From: Timema cristinae
Taxonomy: Eukaryota > Arthropoda > Insecta > Phasmatodea > Timematidae
Assembly: GCA_039000515.1 (NCBI GenBank)
Contig: JBCFYV010000012.1
Coordinates: 32,389,397 to 32,453,396 of the forward strand
DNA length: 64,000 bases
Direction of reading: 5' to 3'
Part shown: one piece after another, positions 22,142-33,019 of the stretch
How positions within the stretch are numbered: position 1 is the first letter of the stretch
How the letters are laid out: each line of letters begins with the position of its first letter
Notes under the pieces: generated by a model
Told to the model about the DNA's origin: nothing
Databases searched by the model: none
What the model saw: only the letters and a program-made list of their open reading frames with translations
Position numbers and translations under genes: made by a program

Positions 22142-22333
22142 CTAGTAAAAACAATAATTGCCTTTCACCGGAACAAGTGATTGACAACTTCCAGCCAATA
22201 AATCAAGTAATAGGAAACCTATTGGAGAACCCCCCTCGACCTTCATTCTGATAGGTCGGTTTTTACCATATTCACGAGAATGATATGTACTGTACGTGCT
22301 CCTAGTAGAACCCATAGGGGTCTCTGCTTCCAT
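22142..22333 (-). CDS. Weak candidate exon, unrecognised
   Basis: A minus-strand frame from an ATG at 22,333 reads MEAETPMGSTRSTYSTYHSR, then basic residues and a short hydrophobic stretch (IGFLLLDLLAG). A GTGAAA that might serve as a splice donor lies near its end. Composition is somewhat more coding-like than the flanks. No known family was recognised and chance cannot be excluded. Confidence 0.2.
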   Translation of the reverse strand: MEAETPMGSTRSTYSTYHSREYGKNRPIRMKVEGGSPIGFLLLDLLAGSCQSLVPVKGNYCFY

Positions 22334-22597
22334 GAAGCTTGCGTAATGGGTAATGTATCATGATCAATGATTGCTGTTTATCGTCTTGCGTCATGTTGTT
22401 GGGAATTATCCATCACAGAACTAAGGCTGTCCAAAATATAGAATCCTGTCATTTTATCACAGTTATTCCAAGGTCAACTCATTGATTATTTAGGAATGAG
22501 TTTGAATTATAGAATTATTATTCCTAGACTGCTCATGCCATATTTGTCTATAACTGTGAAGTCATTTTAAACACTTCACGTGAGTGGACTTTTGCTA

Positions 22598-22843
22598 CTA
22601 GACTGCGCATGCATAAGTCACTCCTCCTGAGCTGTACTCGACTGATAGATAGCTCTTGTCGGCCATTACATCATTAAAAACAATTATGTTACGGGTTGGA
22701 GTATATTTAGGGCCTGTTGATTTGGATTTTATGACCATTCTAGAAGTAATAAGTCTCTTGCTTGTATTCAAGAGTAATGTACAACTAGCAACAAAAAGCG
22801 CGAAGCTCAACACATAAAGACGAACCTTAGTTATTTCAATCAT
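22598..22843 (-). CDS. Weak candidate exon with signal anchor, unrecognised
   Basis: A minus-strand ATG at 22,843 opens 81 residues. They begin with a short cationic tip (MIEITKVR) and one strong hydrophobic segment (LYVLSFALFVASCTLLL), followed by a polar, lysine-rich stretch. That is the layout of a type II membrane (Golgi-type) N-terminus. There is no clear splice donor before the stop. Real exon or chance frame are both open; the topology is inferred from hydrophobicity only. Confidence 0.25.
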   Translation of the reverse strand: MIEITKVRLYVLSFALFVASCTLLLNTSKRLITSRMVIKSKSTGPKYTPTRNIIVFNDVMADKSYLSVEYSSGGVTYACAV

Positions 22844-22886
22844 AGTACGTTCAGCTGTTGCATAAACTACAATTCATTTAGTTGGT

Positions 22887-22966
22887 GCCTGACAACTTAG
22901 CTCAGTCGGTAGCCTGTCTTTCTACTGAACTTAGGGGCCCCAGGCTTGATTCCTGGCATAGACAAA
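22887..22966 (+). repeat. tRNA-like sequence, probably a SINE head
   Basis: The word ttagctcagtcggtag (22,897-22,912) fits a Pol III A box, and ggcttgattcc (22,943-22,953) a B box at tRNA-like spacing. The acceptor arms do not pair, so a functional tRNA is unlikely. This head differs from SINE-A, B and C. Confidence 0.5.
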
Positions 22967-23231
22967 TAATTATCATTGTTGAAATGTGGGCTTCCCTTTG
23001 AATTAATTGCAAGGGGCTGGGTGTTGTGTATTTTCTAGATTTAAGTTAGTTTGTAAGCCGTGTGCTGAAATAATCAGTCAGCCCATTGAATGCAAGTTAA
23101 AAATCTAAAAGAAAAGGTTGATTTCACCTTAACTCTATGTTTACTATTTAGCATTAAGCACAGAACCGAAAGCATCTAATGTTGGTACTTATGGGAAGAG
23201 GAGTCACAGACGACGGAATGTGGCTGGTTAA

Positions 23232-23888
<657 letters not shown>

Positions 23889-23984
23889 TTTATGTAATTT
23901 TTTTTTTATGAATTTTCTCGGGTTCGATGTCAATGATTGTTTTGAGAATGTTGGTAAAACGTTTTAAGGTGATAGGTTTATAAT

Positions 23985-24182
23985 ATACTGGATTGGCGTT
24001 GACGGGGAGGCTGAGGTTTGAATCTAGGTCGATTTTATTCATAGTGGTTTTCCCCCTGTGACTTATAACTGTGGTTTTCCCATCCCTTTACCAAGATATT
24101 GAGGCTGAATTTCTTCTAGCCACCCTCTTCATCCATACCCCTTATATTAAGCCACTAAATAACCCTTGTGCTAAAACATATG
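23985..24182 (+). repeat. SINE-D type, degenerate
   Basis: Head ggcgttgacggggaggctga with B box aggtttgaatc, then cagtgg/catagtggttttcccc and a 3' end of taagccactaaataaccc and ttgtgctaaaa. Related to 5,680 and 37,020. Confidence 0.55.
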
Positions 24183-24546
24183 ATCTAAAAATATTTTAGC
24201 TATTACATTTTAACTTTGTTTTTATCGATAAATATACACCTGAATACTTATGATAGTAAAAACCCAGAAAAAATAATAATAAACTTAATTGTTAAGGCCT
24301 AGCAGTTTAAATGAGGTATTATTTGTAAAGAAAAAATCCCCACATTAATTGTCGTGTTTTCCGAGCTAAAAACAAACAGATAATATTCTAAAATACCGTA
24401 AATCCTTCGTTAGTTGTGTCTAAGCCCATTAATTACATACTCACAAACCTTACAAACTGTCACTTTGCGGTTATTAGCTATTGTCTATTGTTCCATGGTC
24501 TCGTCTTTCCTTATTTAGTTACATAGTGCTTCTGGTGTGTAAGAAT

Positions 24547-24780
24547 ACTTGAAAAAATGTGTTTTCTGTTTCCCTATTTTATTAAATAACGTAGAGAACT
24601 GTCCTGTTTCTAGTGTTGTTGAAAATAGAGGCTAAATCCAGTATTGGTGACATCCTATATTTTGAATAAATTATATCACGCAGCAAAACAAATCCAAGTA
24701 CTTCGTCCTCAAAGTTCATTTTATTAATGAAATATTATAAGAAAAAATGGGGGAATATTGACAGCATTGCTGTCGTGCTT
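24547..24780 (+). repeat. Dispersed repeat, partner of 59,957-60,190
   Basis: Shared words in the same order: atacttgaaaaa, aaataacgtagagaactgtcc (partner aaataacgtatagaactgtcc), caagtacttc, ccattttatta and a final aatattg.cagca. The family is unidentified and has no coding signal. Confidence 0.6.
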
Positions 24781-24849
24781 TTATGTCGCGATTATATACA
24801 TAATAATATACGATGCTCCTACCTTTTCTAGTGCGTAAAGAAAGCTAAC

Positions 24850-24990
24850 AAGAGACTGGATTACAGATGACGGAGATGTCGAGGCTTAAATCTCGGCAAG
24901 TACAATAAAATGTGTTTTGTTCATCCACTCTCCTAGCTAATGTAGGTACATTTCCTTCATGCTACCCTTATAAACCCTACCCCTTTGATA
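24850..24990 (+). repeat. SINE-C fragment
   Basis: Recognised from gatgacggagatgtcgagg, ttaaatctcggcaagta and atgtaggtacatttccttc. Confidence 0.45.
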
Positions 24991-24994
24991 AGGT

Positions 24995-25245
24995 CGTTTA
25001 TAACCTTGCCATTAAGCACGCGGAATGAATGTTGTCTAGTCTGGTTTGTCATTGGTGGGAAGATCGGGGCTCTAATCCAGGTCGGATGTAGTCTACTGAG
25101 GTTTATTTTTTCTAGATGGTTTCATCAGAACCTCCCTATACACAAATTTGGAGGCACATTCCCTCTCAATTCTACCTTTATCATTCCTTACCCATCAGGA
25201 TGAGATGAGTAGCCTATAGTCCGGACGCGTAGTAAGATTTGAACG
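24995..25245 (+). repeat. SINE-C, degenerate
   Basis: Head with tctagtctggtttgtcattg, body ctccctatacacaaatttgg, and tail remnant cggacgcgtagtaag. Confidence 0.55.
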
Positions 25246-25382
25246 AGGGGGGAGGGAGGAGGGCCAAGAAGAAAAAAATAATGATTCTAAAGTTGGGTGG
25301 TGTTTTAGTATTTAATCCAGTAGCTAAACTTATAATGAAATAATGATGGAGACTGTTATGAAAAACGCTTTAATAGGACAAT

Positions 25383-25717
25383 AGGGGAAGTAAGAAAGGG
25401 TGTTTTCGTAGATTTTATATCAAAACTATTTTTTAGTCAATATAAATTAAATATTACTTCAGTACAAAAATAGAGGTTAATTTTATTCACGTGGTGACCT
25501 TAGTGACAACTTTTTATTTTCATTTAACATTTTATCATCTAATGCTTTTATGTTTATTAAAGAGCGTCAACAACTGTTCGTATCACCATGTGAAGGAAAT
25601 TAAACTCTATATTTAAATTGAAGCAATATTACATTTTATTTGGTCAAAACAGTTGTTTTGCTATAAAAACTGCAACATCACATCTTTTCTTGCGTCTCCT
25701 ACACTCCCACTTTAACC
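25383..25717. repeat. Foldback repeat, copy 4
   Basis: Left arm with acaaaaatagaggttaa and gtgacaacttttta. Right arm with caacaactgttcgtatcacc, aaactctatatttaaattga, tttgctataaaaactgcaac and tcccactttaacc. Arms are diverged and internally shortened against copy 3. Confidence 0.7.
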
Positions 25718-25829
25718 AGATAATTCAAGATTATTATTATTAGTATATTTCTCAAAAGAATAAAAAAACAAATAACAGAAAAGTCTATTTTTTCACACCA
25801 TCGTAAATTGGTCAAATAAACTTAACTTA

Positions 25830-27205
25830 TTGATAGAGCCATCTGGATGAACTTAATGAAACCAGCCTCACGAGCAAGTGCAAGGATTTATGTAAATATG
25901 TTAAAAATAATCGTGTTAGCAGAGCTTCCCCATCTGATCTCGAAATTAATGGGTTTTTAATAGCAAATGAATTTGTAAAATATTTCAGCTCAGCGTATGA
26001 CTGCGCTTCTTTACCAGGTATGCCTTGTTCTATTATTGAAAGCAATGTGTCCTTGTATCCTAGCCACATTACTTCATCGGCTGTCTCTCTTGCTATTTAA
26101 AAAAAAAAGTTCGCTCAGGTGTGTTGGGGTAGACGGAATCTCAAGTTTAATAATTAAAGGTTGTGTTAATATCTTCAATCCAATGTTAGCATATATTTTC
26201 AACCTTTGTTTGTCAAGCGAAATGTTTCCTGAAGCATGGAAAAATTCTATAATTGTTCCCATACATAAAAAGGTGCTAAAATCAACGTTTGTAGCTATAG
26301 GCCTATTTATGTACGTATTAAATACTTTTTCTAAAGTATTTGAGAAAATAATACATTATCATATGTTTCATCATCTAAAAACTAGCTTTTCGAAAATCAA
26401 CATAGGTTTGTAAACAATACATCCACTGTAACCCATTTATTAGAATTTCTGGGTCATGTTGCTACTCAAATCTTTACTCAAGGTCCGATTGAAGCAATTT
26501 ATTTTGATCAAAGTAAAGAGTTTGATCTATGCCAATACAGTAAGTATTATTCTCTCAAAACTTAGTAATTTTGGCCTATCAACTTCCCATGTAAACAGGA
26601 GCTACTTGCAAAATATATCTTTCACCATCAAGCTCTACCTAAAGGGTCAAATTTAGATCCTTTTCTTTTTAGTGTGTTCGTTGATGACATTGGTATAAGG
26701 TACGTGCATACAATCTTCAAACTATTTACGGTTTGTTGATGATCTCTAACTATTCAAAAACCTGTTCACTTGTTGATTGTTTAGATTTGAAAATATACAT
26801 TAGGTGGCATATTACAATCGTCTTCGAAAATGAAATATCAATAAATAAATCCAAAACTAAGTCTATAGCTTTCACCAGAAAAATCAACCCATATTTTTTT
26901 ACTTATAAACTTTATATTGATACTATGAAAGCTATCTTTATATAATGACCTACTATCCTAGATGTTTTATCAGACTATCAGCTATAATTTTACCATCATG
27001 TGGATCATATAGTTTCTAACTCTCTTAACTTACTTGGCCTTATAATTCCTAGAACATTTTCGATCAGTAACTCTTAAAACTCATCCCTCTCGGCCGTTAC
27101 ATAGGCAGCGTGACTCTAGAATTCGAAAATTTGATTTTTACCATAAACGACTAACCAGAATTAAAGAGTTATTTAAGGAACACCCATATCATTAATAACT
27201 ATCTG
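25830..27205 (+). pseudogene. Degenerate non-LTR retrotransposon reverse transcriptase (CR1/Jockey-like)
   Basis: Order of readable pieces over several frames: a linker ending KYFSSAYD, then GVDGISSLIIKGCVNIFNPM and FPEAWKNSIIVPIHKK (fingers), NTFSKVFEKIIHYHMFHH, and STVTHLLEFL. The palm motif EAIYFDQSKEFD (usually FD.SKAFD) follows near 26,490-26,525. Then come SNLDPFLFSVFVDDIG near 26,650 and LFVDDL, the decayed YADD catalytic box, near 26,735 with an adjacent stop. NKSKTKSIAFTRK and a C-terminal RKFDFYHKRL piece finish it. Many frameshifts and stops show it is long dead. In life the enzyme reverse-transcribes the element RNA at a nicked target. The endonuclease part is absent, so the copy is 5'-truncated or eroded. 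A SINE-A sits just downstream (27,345). Confidence 0.8.
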
Positions 27206-27335
27206 TTTGCTTATTGTGAACATTCCCTAAAAATTATTATTATTACTGAATAAATTTATTTTATTGCTTTTCTCCTAATTATGTTTTAGCTGTACAATGT
27301 GTTTCTTGTACTCACATGTATATTAAGATTATGAC

Positions 27336-27344
<9 letters not shown>

Positions 27345-27372
<28 letters not shown>

Positions 27373-27640
27373 GCACCGCGTCTTACTACCCGTTCGGGTT
27401 ATACGCACTTACGCTAATGTGTGATGGTAGGGTGATTGTGAGATGAAATGAAGGACCTACAGTTTAACGTGGATTCCGAACCACGGTGGTGGCCTGGCAT
27501 TCCCCACATTCACAAGATGTCTTGCCAGAGGTGAAGGAAGGGTTTGGAAATCAGATAAATCTGTGCCGGGACCGAGGATTGAACCCCGGCCGCCAGCATA
27601 GAAGTCTGACACCTTACCCTAGACCACCAGGTCACCCATG
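27345..27640 (-). repeat. SINE-A, young copy
   Basis: Full-length minus-strand copy with TTA tail, intact hairpin, A body and head. Flanks ATGACTTTATTATT (27,331) and ATAACTTTATTATT (27,641) differ by one base, a slightly decayed target duplication. Confidence 0.9.
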
Positions 27641-27884
27641 ATAACTTTATTATTTTCTTAATTTGCAAACCATAATATGTTCTTCTGTATCTTCAGTACT
27701 AGACTGTTGTCTCGACTGTCGGCTAGCACTTTCAGGAAAATGAAAATGAAATATTATATAATAAATTACCATAACTTTGTCCTGCGATTCTACCAAATTA
27801 CGCACAAGTTTCCATTCCATTGAATTTCAAATATTATTCGCCGTGATAGTTGGTGGTTCACATGCTGTAGTTGACTTTGTACGA
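27641..27884. other. Intergenic, nothing recognised
   Basis: AT-rich DNA between the SINE-A and the next tail-only insertion; no gene supported. Confidence 0.35.
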
Positions 27885-27929
27885 TACCCGAAACGGGTAG
27901 TAAGACCGGTGCTAATAATAATAATAATA
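27885..27929 (+). repeat. Tail-only SINE insertion (45 bp) with 11-bp TSD
   Basis: The insert starts exactly at the hairpin base (TACCCGAAACGGGTA), then GTAAGACCGGTGCTAA and AATAAT repeats. The direct repeat ACTTTGTACGA flanks it at 27,874-27,884 and 27,930-27,940. Confidence 0.9.
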
Positions 27930-28013
27930 ACTTTGTACGAAATTCAGTCCTAACTAGGTGCGGAAACATCTCCCAGTGTGACGTGCCATTACCGCCCATT
28001 AGGTATGTTAATT

Positions 28014-28246
28014 TACAGTAGAGTCCATGGTGTTTGGTGTGGGGCCCGCCTGGAGCGCTTGTGTTGTAGCCACGTGCCAGACCGTAGTTCCCAGCTATTG
28101 ACGTACCGCGGCGGGTGGGAGAGTACCTGGATATCATGTCTCCCTGCACCACTTCTTGGTCTCATTAGTAAAACAGCTTGTGTGAGGTGTCAGTCGATTA
28201 GTGTTGCAGTTCTTCTACGCCTAGAGGTCGATCATGGCCGCGCAAG
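28014..28246 (+). CDS. Candidate 5' exon: GC-rich leader plus ATG and splice donor
   Basis: This stretch is GC- and CpG-richer than its surroundings (gtgtggggcccgcctggagc, gtaccgcggcgggtggg). It ends in ATGGCCGCGCAAG at 28,234-28,246, followed at once by GTAAAT, a plausible donor. That would be a first exon encoding only M-A-A-Q plus one base of the next codon. An initiator-like TCAGTC lies at 28,190, about 45 bp upstream of the ATG. No downstream exon was identified within the window. The host-gene call rests on composition, start context and donor only. Confidence 0.35.
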
Positions 28247-28395
28247 GTAAATTGATATGCACTTGCTGATTAGCTATGAGTGGGGGGATGTTTCCAAACA
28301 ATGCCTTGGACTGATGTCAAGGTCATTAGGTGTTTTTGTTTGTTTTTCAGCTAGCACGTTCGACACACTCATTTATAATAGCTTCAGTCTTGTGC

Positions 28396-28580
28396 ACCAC
28401 ATCTTACTATCTTTTCGACCCGTCCGCATGTGTATACTAGAGTTGTAGGGTGAGGAAGGGAGAATTTAGAAGAAGCGTACCCACATTTACGTGGAAAAGA
28501 GTGGGAAGCAATTTTAAAGTAGACACCTCGGTAAACGCGGCTGAGGTTTGAAACCTCAACTTTCTGGTCAATGGTCACCC
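28396..28580 (-). repeat. SINE-C, degenerate
   Basis: Minus-strand tail remnant caccacatcttactatcttt, body gaagcgtacccacatttacg, and head near gaggtttgaaacctc. Confidence 0.6.
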
Positions 28581-28599
28581 AGACTAGACTTTGTTTGCG

Positions 28600-28815
28600 T
28601 TCCCATCGGTACGGGTGTTAACGGTTTAATTTGAGAGTTAGTGATGAGGAAGATAGCTTAACCAAAGTACACTTACATTAGTGGGGAGACAGAATGAATC
28701 TGTAACACTTTCACCAATGCACCCAGCTGGGATTTGAGCCATGACCTTCCAAGAAACAAAGGCCTAATGCAATGCGAGTCTAACCTCTTAAATCACTCGG
28801 CCACCACAGCGGCTA
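28600..28815 (-). repeat. SINE-C, degenerate
   Basis: Minus-strand body aaagtacacttacattagtgg, head with acccagctgggatttgagcc, and head end cactcggccaccacagcgg. Confidence 0.6.
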
Positions 28816-28824
28816 TTTAATTCT

Positions 28825-29050
28825 TTTCCAACGTGACTCGCTACCCATTCGGGACAAACGCATATACAGTATAGTAACTATGCTAATGTGGTAGAGATAA
28901 GAAAGATAAACATTTAGAATAAATCTATCAGCATCTGCGTGGAGGGAGGTTGGGAAAATCATATAGATGGGGTTTGAACCATGATCATCCTAGTCATCAG
29001 CAAACCATAGTAAATAAGTTTGACACTTAAACCCCATTCCCACCAGTGCA
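28825..29050 (-). repeat. SINE-C, degenerate
   Basis: Minus-strand tail remnant gactcgctacccattcggga, body gcatctgcgtggagggagg, and head ggggtttgaaccatgatc. Confidence 0.65.
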
Positions 29051-29054
29051 GGTT

Positions 29055-29915
29055 CCGATCGAACCTTTACTAATTATTATTTTATAAAAAAATCTATTTA
29101 AGTTGCTTGGATTAAAGAAAACACATTTAATTTTAATTATCCACGACCAACTTTATTTTGGGTAGTTCAGAGCCAATATTAGAATGTAAAACGAAAACTT
29201 ATATTGTTGGGACGTATTGAATTATATTTCTACCTGATTGTTTGTAACGTTCCTCTTGATGCTGCTTTGAGTTTTAATAAACTTGGTACGAATCAGCTGA
29301 AAACTGTAGGCAAAAACGGAAATTTGAAAATTATTCGGTATATCTTAAATTCGTTCAAAGTGAGTACATTACAACCATTTCCCCTAACTATAATTATATC
29401 AGACCTGAAAAAATTACGGCTCATCACGTATTTTTATATATGCAGTAAGCTTTAGCCACATATCTAAAAAAATGTGCTAAAATCACCCAGAGTTAAAAAA
29501 AATATATTTAGGATGTAAAATAAAAACACAATTTCTCTTAAACACCCATCAATAAGTGAACTAAGACTTGAGAGGCCTGCAGTGTAATTCAGATTTAAGA
29601 TAATTATAGCGTCGTGAATAGATATGTACATTTTACAAATATCTTGATTTTGACGAATATGCAATCATTCAAGATTTTGCTTGAAAATTGCCTGTTATTT
29701 TTGGAACAACCTGTGAAAAACATTTTCTATAATCTCAATAAAAGCTCCTAACAATCAAGCAGTGCCGTTGAACATTTATAAACAGTTTTAAGCATCTCAA
29801 CTACTAAATTTATACCAGACAAAAAAAAATTGTGAACGATATGAAAAAATTGCATTTGTCTCATTAAGTTGCGTTTTATTAGCGAATCACTATTTTATTA
29901 TATTTATACGGTCTA
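29055..29915. other. AT-rich intergenic stretch, nothing recognised
   Basis: A frame of 83 codons near 29,204 has no motifs and AT-driven composition. No repeat family identified. Confidence 0.4.
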
Positions 29916-29917
29916 TA

Positions 29918-30105
29918 ATTTTATTTATATATAATACATTTCATCTACACAAAAATATATACATTTATTTATTTATTCATATATAATTATAATATAGATC
30001 AGGCCTGAGCAAACTATTTGATTGAGAATTTACGTATAATAATGGCCGCCAAATGAAATACGATTTTTGTGTAGACGAAATGTATTATATATAAAATAAA
30101 TATAA
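29918..30105. repeat. Inverted repeat with ~38-bp arms
   Basis: The left arm near 29,920-29,957 (tatataatacatttcatcta then cacaaaaat) is matched in inverted order by the right arm near 30,062-30,103 (atttttgtgtagacgaaatg then tattatata). About 105 bp separates them. Two mismatches at most were noticed. Confidence 0.75.
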
Positions 30106-30312
30106 TATATATATGATCTATAATGAGTGGTCGTTAGATATAGATATACATCCATATATACACAGATATACGTATGTATATATGATACATGTACACATAT
30201 TATATATACCGGTATATACATACATACTACCGGAAATGTAAATATATAAATAATAATAATTATATATACATATACATATATATATATATATATTATATAT
30301 ACATTTCCGAAG
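30105..30312. repeat. TA/ATAC microsatellite with internal palindromes
   Basis: Runs of tatata, atacat and tatatgta. A second inverted pair, ccggaaatgtaaatata (30,231) and tatatacatttccga (30,296), encloses the AT run, and accggtatata is itself palindromic. Confidence 0.75.
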
Positions 30313-30696
30313 GTTGAAATTACGAGAAAACGGCTGGAACGACTTTGACAAACAACCACTAATTTTAAATCTTAGGGCCCTAAGATGTCGTAAGAAATAG
30401 ATGTTTCAAACGATAACCGTATTCTCCTAGCGAGCTTACAGTTTTTCTCTTGTGTCCACAATAAATCATAATACAGCAGATTTTTGTGTACAAATTAATG
30501 GAAACCCTGGATTTTGTGTGATTTTATATCAGTAAATAAAATATTCTGCAGACAATGCTGCAACGATCAATTAGTTTAGTACAATTAATTAAGAAAATAA
30601 TAATGTTAACTCTTTTTATTTCTTACTCAATCAGTGAAATAAGTTTTTATTTGCGCCACTTTTACCACCCGCATTTAAGTGTAACATTGTCTTTGT
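30313..30696. other. AT-rich intergenic stretch, nothing recognised
   Basis: No gene or repeat supported. Confidence 0.4.
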
Positions 30697-30708
30697 AAGT
30701 CAAATAAA

Positions 30709-30750
30709 CCCAAACGGGTAGTAAGACTAGGTGCTAAATATTAAATATGC
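30709..30750 (+). repeat. Tail-only SINE insertion (42 bp) with 12-bp TSD
   Basis: The insert is CCCAAACGGGTAGTAAGACT, then AGGTGCTAA and an AT tail. It starts inside the 5' half of the hairpin stem. The perfect direct repeat AAGTCAAATAAA flanks it at 30,697-30,708 and 30,751-30,762. Confidence 0.9.
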
Positions 30751-30829
30751 AAGTCAAATAAATTACACAGCACCATCGTATATCCTTTTTCATATAGTCT
30801 ATCATAGTTTAAAACCAAGTTTAAAAAAT

Positions 30830-31370
30830 CTGTTATCAGTAAACTACCCCTTGATAAGTTTTTCTCAAAATCGGGGGACTGCAAAATTAAAAAAAAATGA
30901 GTTATCTTATTCTCAAGAAAGTTCATTTTATATCTGTTAAAAGTTTGTAACTAATCTTATTCATTTTATATGGGTTATTTCTGTCCATTTATAATTCATT
31001 ATGGCAGAAAAGTAAGCAGTTAAAAAATTTTAAATTTTCAAATTAGTTTGTTACCAACTTTTTTGCAGTAACCCGACGAAATTTTACTAATGTGATAGTG
31101 ATATAAAAATCTCCCCAGTTATAAATTTTTAGAAAAATAGTAATTTTCAAAAAACTTAAAGAAATTCAAATATCAGTAAACTACACTCAAAGGTTTTATT
31201 TGATAAAAACCAACATCCATTTTATTTTTCGTAACCAAGACTCCCGAGGTATATATGTAGACAAACTTCTGGAAGCCATTTCCAAAAATGGTTAAAAAAT
31301 TCAAAATTCTGTTGTTTGTAAACGACCCCTTAATTTTAAGGTTAGAGTAAAAATTAAGGTATGGTCATAA
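30830..31370 (+). repeat. ~145-bp dispersed/tandem repeat family, forward block
   Basis: Degenerate units marked by cagtaaactacc (30,838), cagtaaactacac (31,184) and tgtaaacgacccc (31,315), separated by ccaagactcccgag and gccatttccaaaaat words. The same unit makes the 54.0-55.4 kb array and, inverted, the block at 31.88-32.45 kb. Confidence 0.65.
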
Positions 31371-31875
31371 CATCTAGATAGCAAGTCTAATTGTAGTGAG
31401 TGTCTTATAATCAAGTTAGAATGAGTCTCTAATAGCCTGTGTATCGCCATTAAATTCGTAAATAAAGTTGTAAATTATTTAGAGTTTAGCATACCTTTAT
31501 CAAGATAAAATGTAACACCCGTCTAGTAAAGAAACAAATCACAGTCAAGACGCGTCGCCACAACTCGCGAGTTACAGATGTTGCAAGTATGGGTTGTGTC
31601 GTAATTGTAGCAAGAAACAAAAGGCTAAAACTCGGGAAACCTTTACTTTGGTAAATATTGCTGCCATGTTTGAATGTTTTTATCTTATTTTATAATATAA
31701 AGAGAAAGTATTGTATTCATGAACATTTTTTACCTCGAAATTTGATGAATCTTTGCGATTTATGTGCCTACGAACTAAAAAGAAAGAGTTGATTTTACAA
31801 TTTTTCTATCTGTCTGACCATAGCCACAGATCAGAAATGGTTTGATAGAATTTGTTCAAACTTGATATTTATATG
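31371..31875. repeat. Unique middle/end part of the ~145-bp repeat element
   Basis: The part around 31,690-31,880 contains agagaaagtattgtattcat, cgaaatttgatgaatctttg, ctatctgtctgacc and ttgatagaatttgttcaaac. These recur in order at 50,260-50,420 and, inverted, at 55,385-55,590. It appears to be a terminal domain attached to the tandem units. Confidence 0.55.
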
Positions 31876-32455
31876 TCGTATGGTATATACTTCGGTACAT
31901 TTAAAAAAAATTGGCCCTAACCTTAAAATTTAGGTTAGTTACTGGCAAGTGATTTTTTTAAATTCTAAATTTTTCGAAAATATATCAAACTATTTCGTTT
32001 AAAATGGATATCTAGCGAGTGTTTGACCTCCCACATAACAATGTAAGTTATAGCTGTTTTTTTGGGTAAACGTTTGTCTAAGTGAGTTTTACTGATGAGT
32101 GATTTTTGAACATTCAAAATATTTCTAAAATGGCTCTAAAGACTTTATCCAAAATGTATAACTGGGGGGTGTTTGACATGACAAATACAAATGTATACTT
32201 TTTTGGGAAAATAATTAGTTTATAGTTAGTTTAGTGATTACTTTTTATTAAAAAATTGAAATCTTTTAAAATTGGCTCTATCTATTTGGTTCAAAATGGG
32301 TATCTAGTAAGTTGTTTACAATACAATAATTTATACAATAAATAAATTTATTTTATAGTAGTTTACTGATGACTGTTTTTTGAAAAATTTGAAACAATTT
32401 TGAAAATAGCTCTAACGATTTTATTAAAACTTGGTATTTTTGGTCTATTCTACAT
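31876..32455 (-). repeat. ~145-bp repeat family, inverted block
   Basis: Marker agtttactgatgag and its variants at about 31,935, 32,085, 32,228 and 32,356 (spacing 128-150 bp), with ggctctaa.gatttta and gtgtttgacatgac words. Orientation is opposite to 30,830-31,370. Confidence 0.65.
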
Positions 32456-32689
32456 CGCGATTTTGTCGTAATATTTATTTATTTGAGATATTCAACGCAC
32501 ATTTCCCAAACACATCGCTTATGTCAGATCATGACTCGTTAACTAACTTAACCTAAGGCAGTGCTTTAATATTGCACACCCGGCTCTAACGCCTGGCTAT
32601 ATAACCTACTAATCTGATAGCACGATGAAACCGCATACTAACAGTAAACTAAATATAGTACATATGACATTTGTCAGCACCACCACATG

Positions 32690-32975
32690 AAATGAAACAG
32701 GGTCTTTAAGACGAGTGTTTACTCGCTTCAGTGGCAGAACGGTATAAATAGTCACTCTCGTATTGGGCTGGCCCGCTGATGACGGTAATATCGGAGTTCG
32801 AATCCCGGTTGGGTCTACTAGGTGGTGGTTTTTCCTAAAGCCTTCCCCACTCTCCTTCCACACAAATGCGTATAGATTACCTATACAATGCTACCTTACT
32901 CATCCCTGTCCTATTAGAGTAATTATTATCATAAATGCCTATAAACTGAACAGGTTGAATGACGTGGTGATAAGA
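32690..32975 (+). repeat. SINE-C, near full length
   Basis: Head ctcgcttcagtggcagaacgg and B box gagttcgaatcccgg, body ccccactctccttccacac, and tail remnant tgaatgacgtggtgataag. Confidence 0.75.
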
Positions 32976-33019
32976 AAAAAGGGACTTGTGGTTAACCACG
33001 CTAACCACTTAGTCATGAA

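Noticed and set aside
22887..22966. Possible functional tRNA gene
   Set aside because: Good box words, but no 7-bp acceptor stem and no clean anticodon arm.
30030..30359. Tyr/Ile-rich open frames on the minus strand
   Set aside because: They translate the TA/ATAC microsatellite; no conserved motif.
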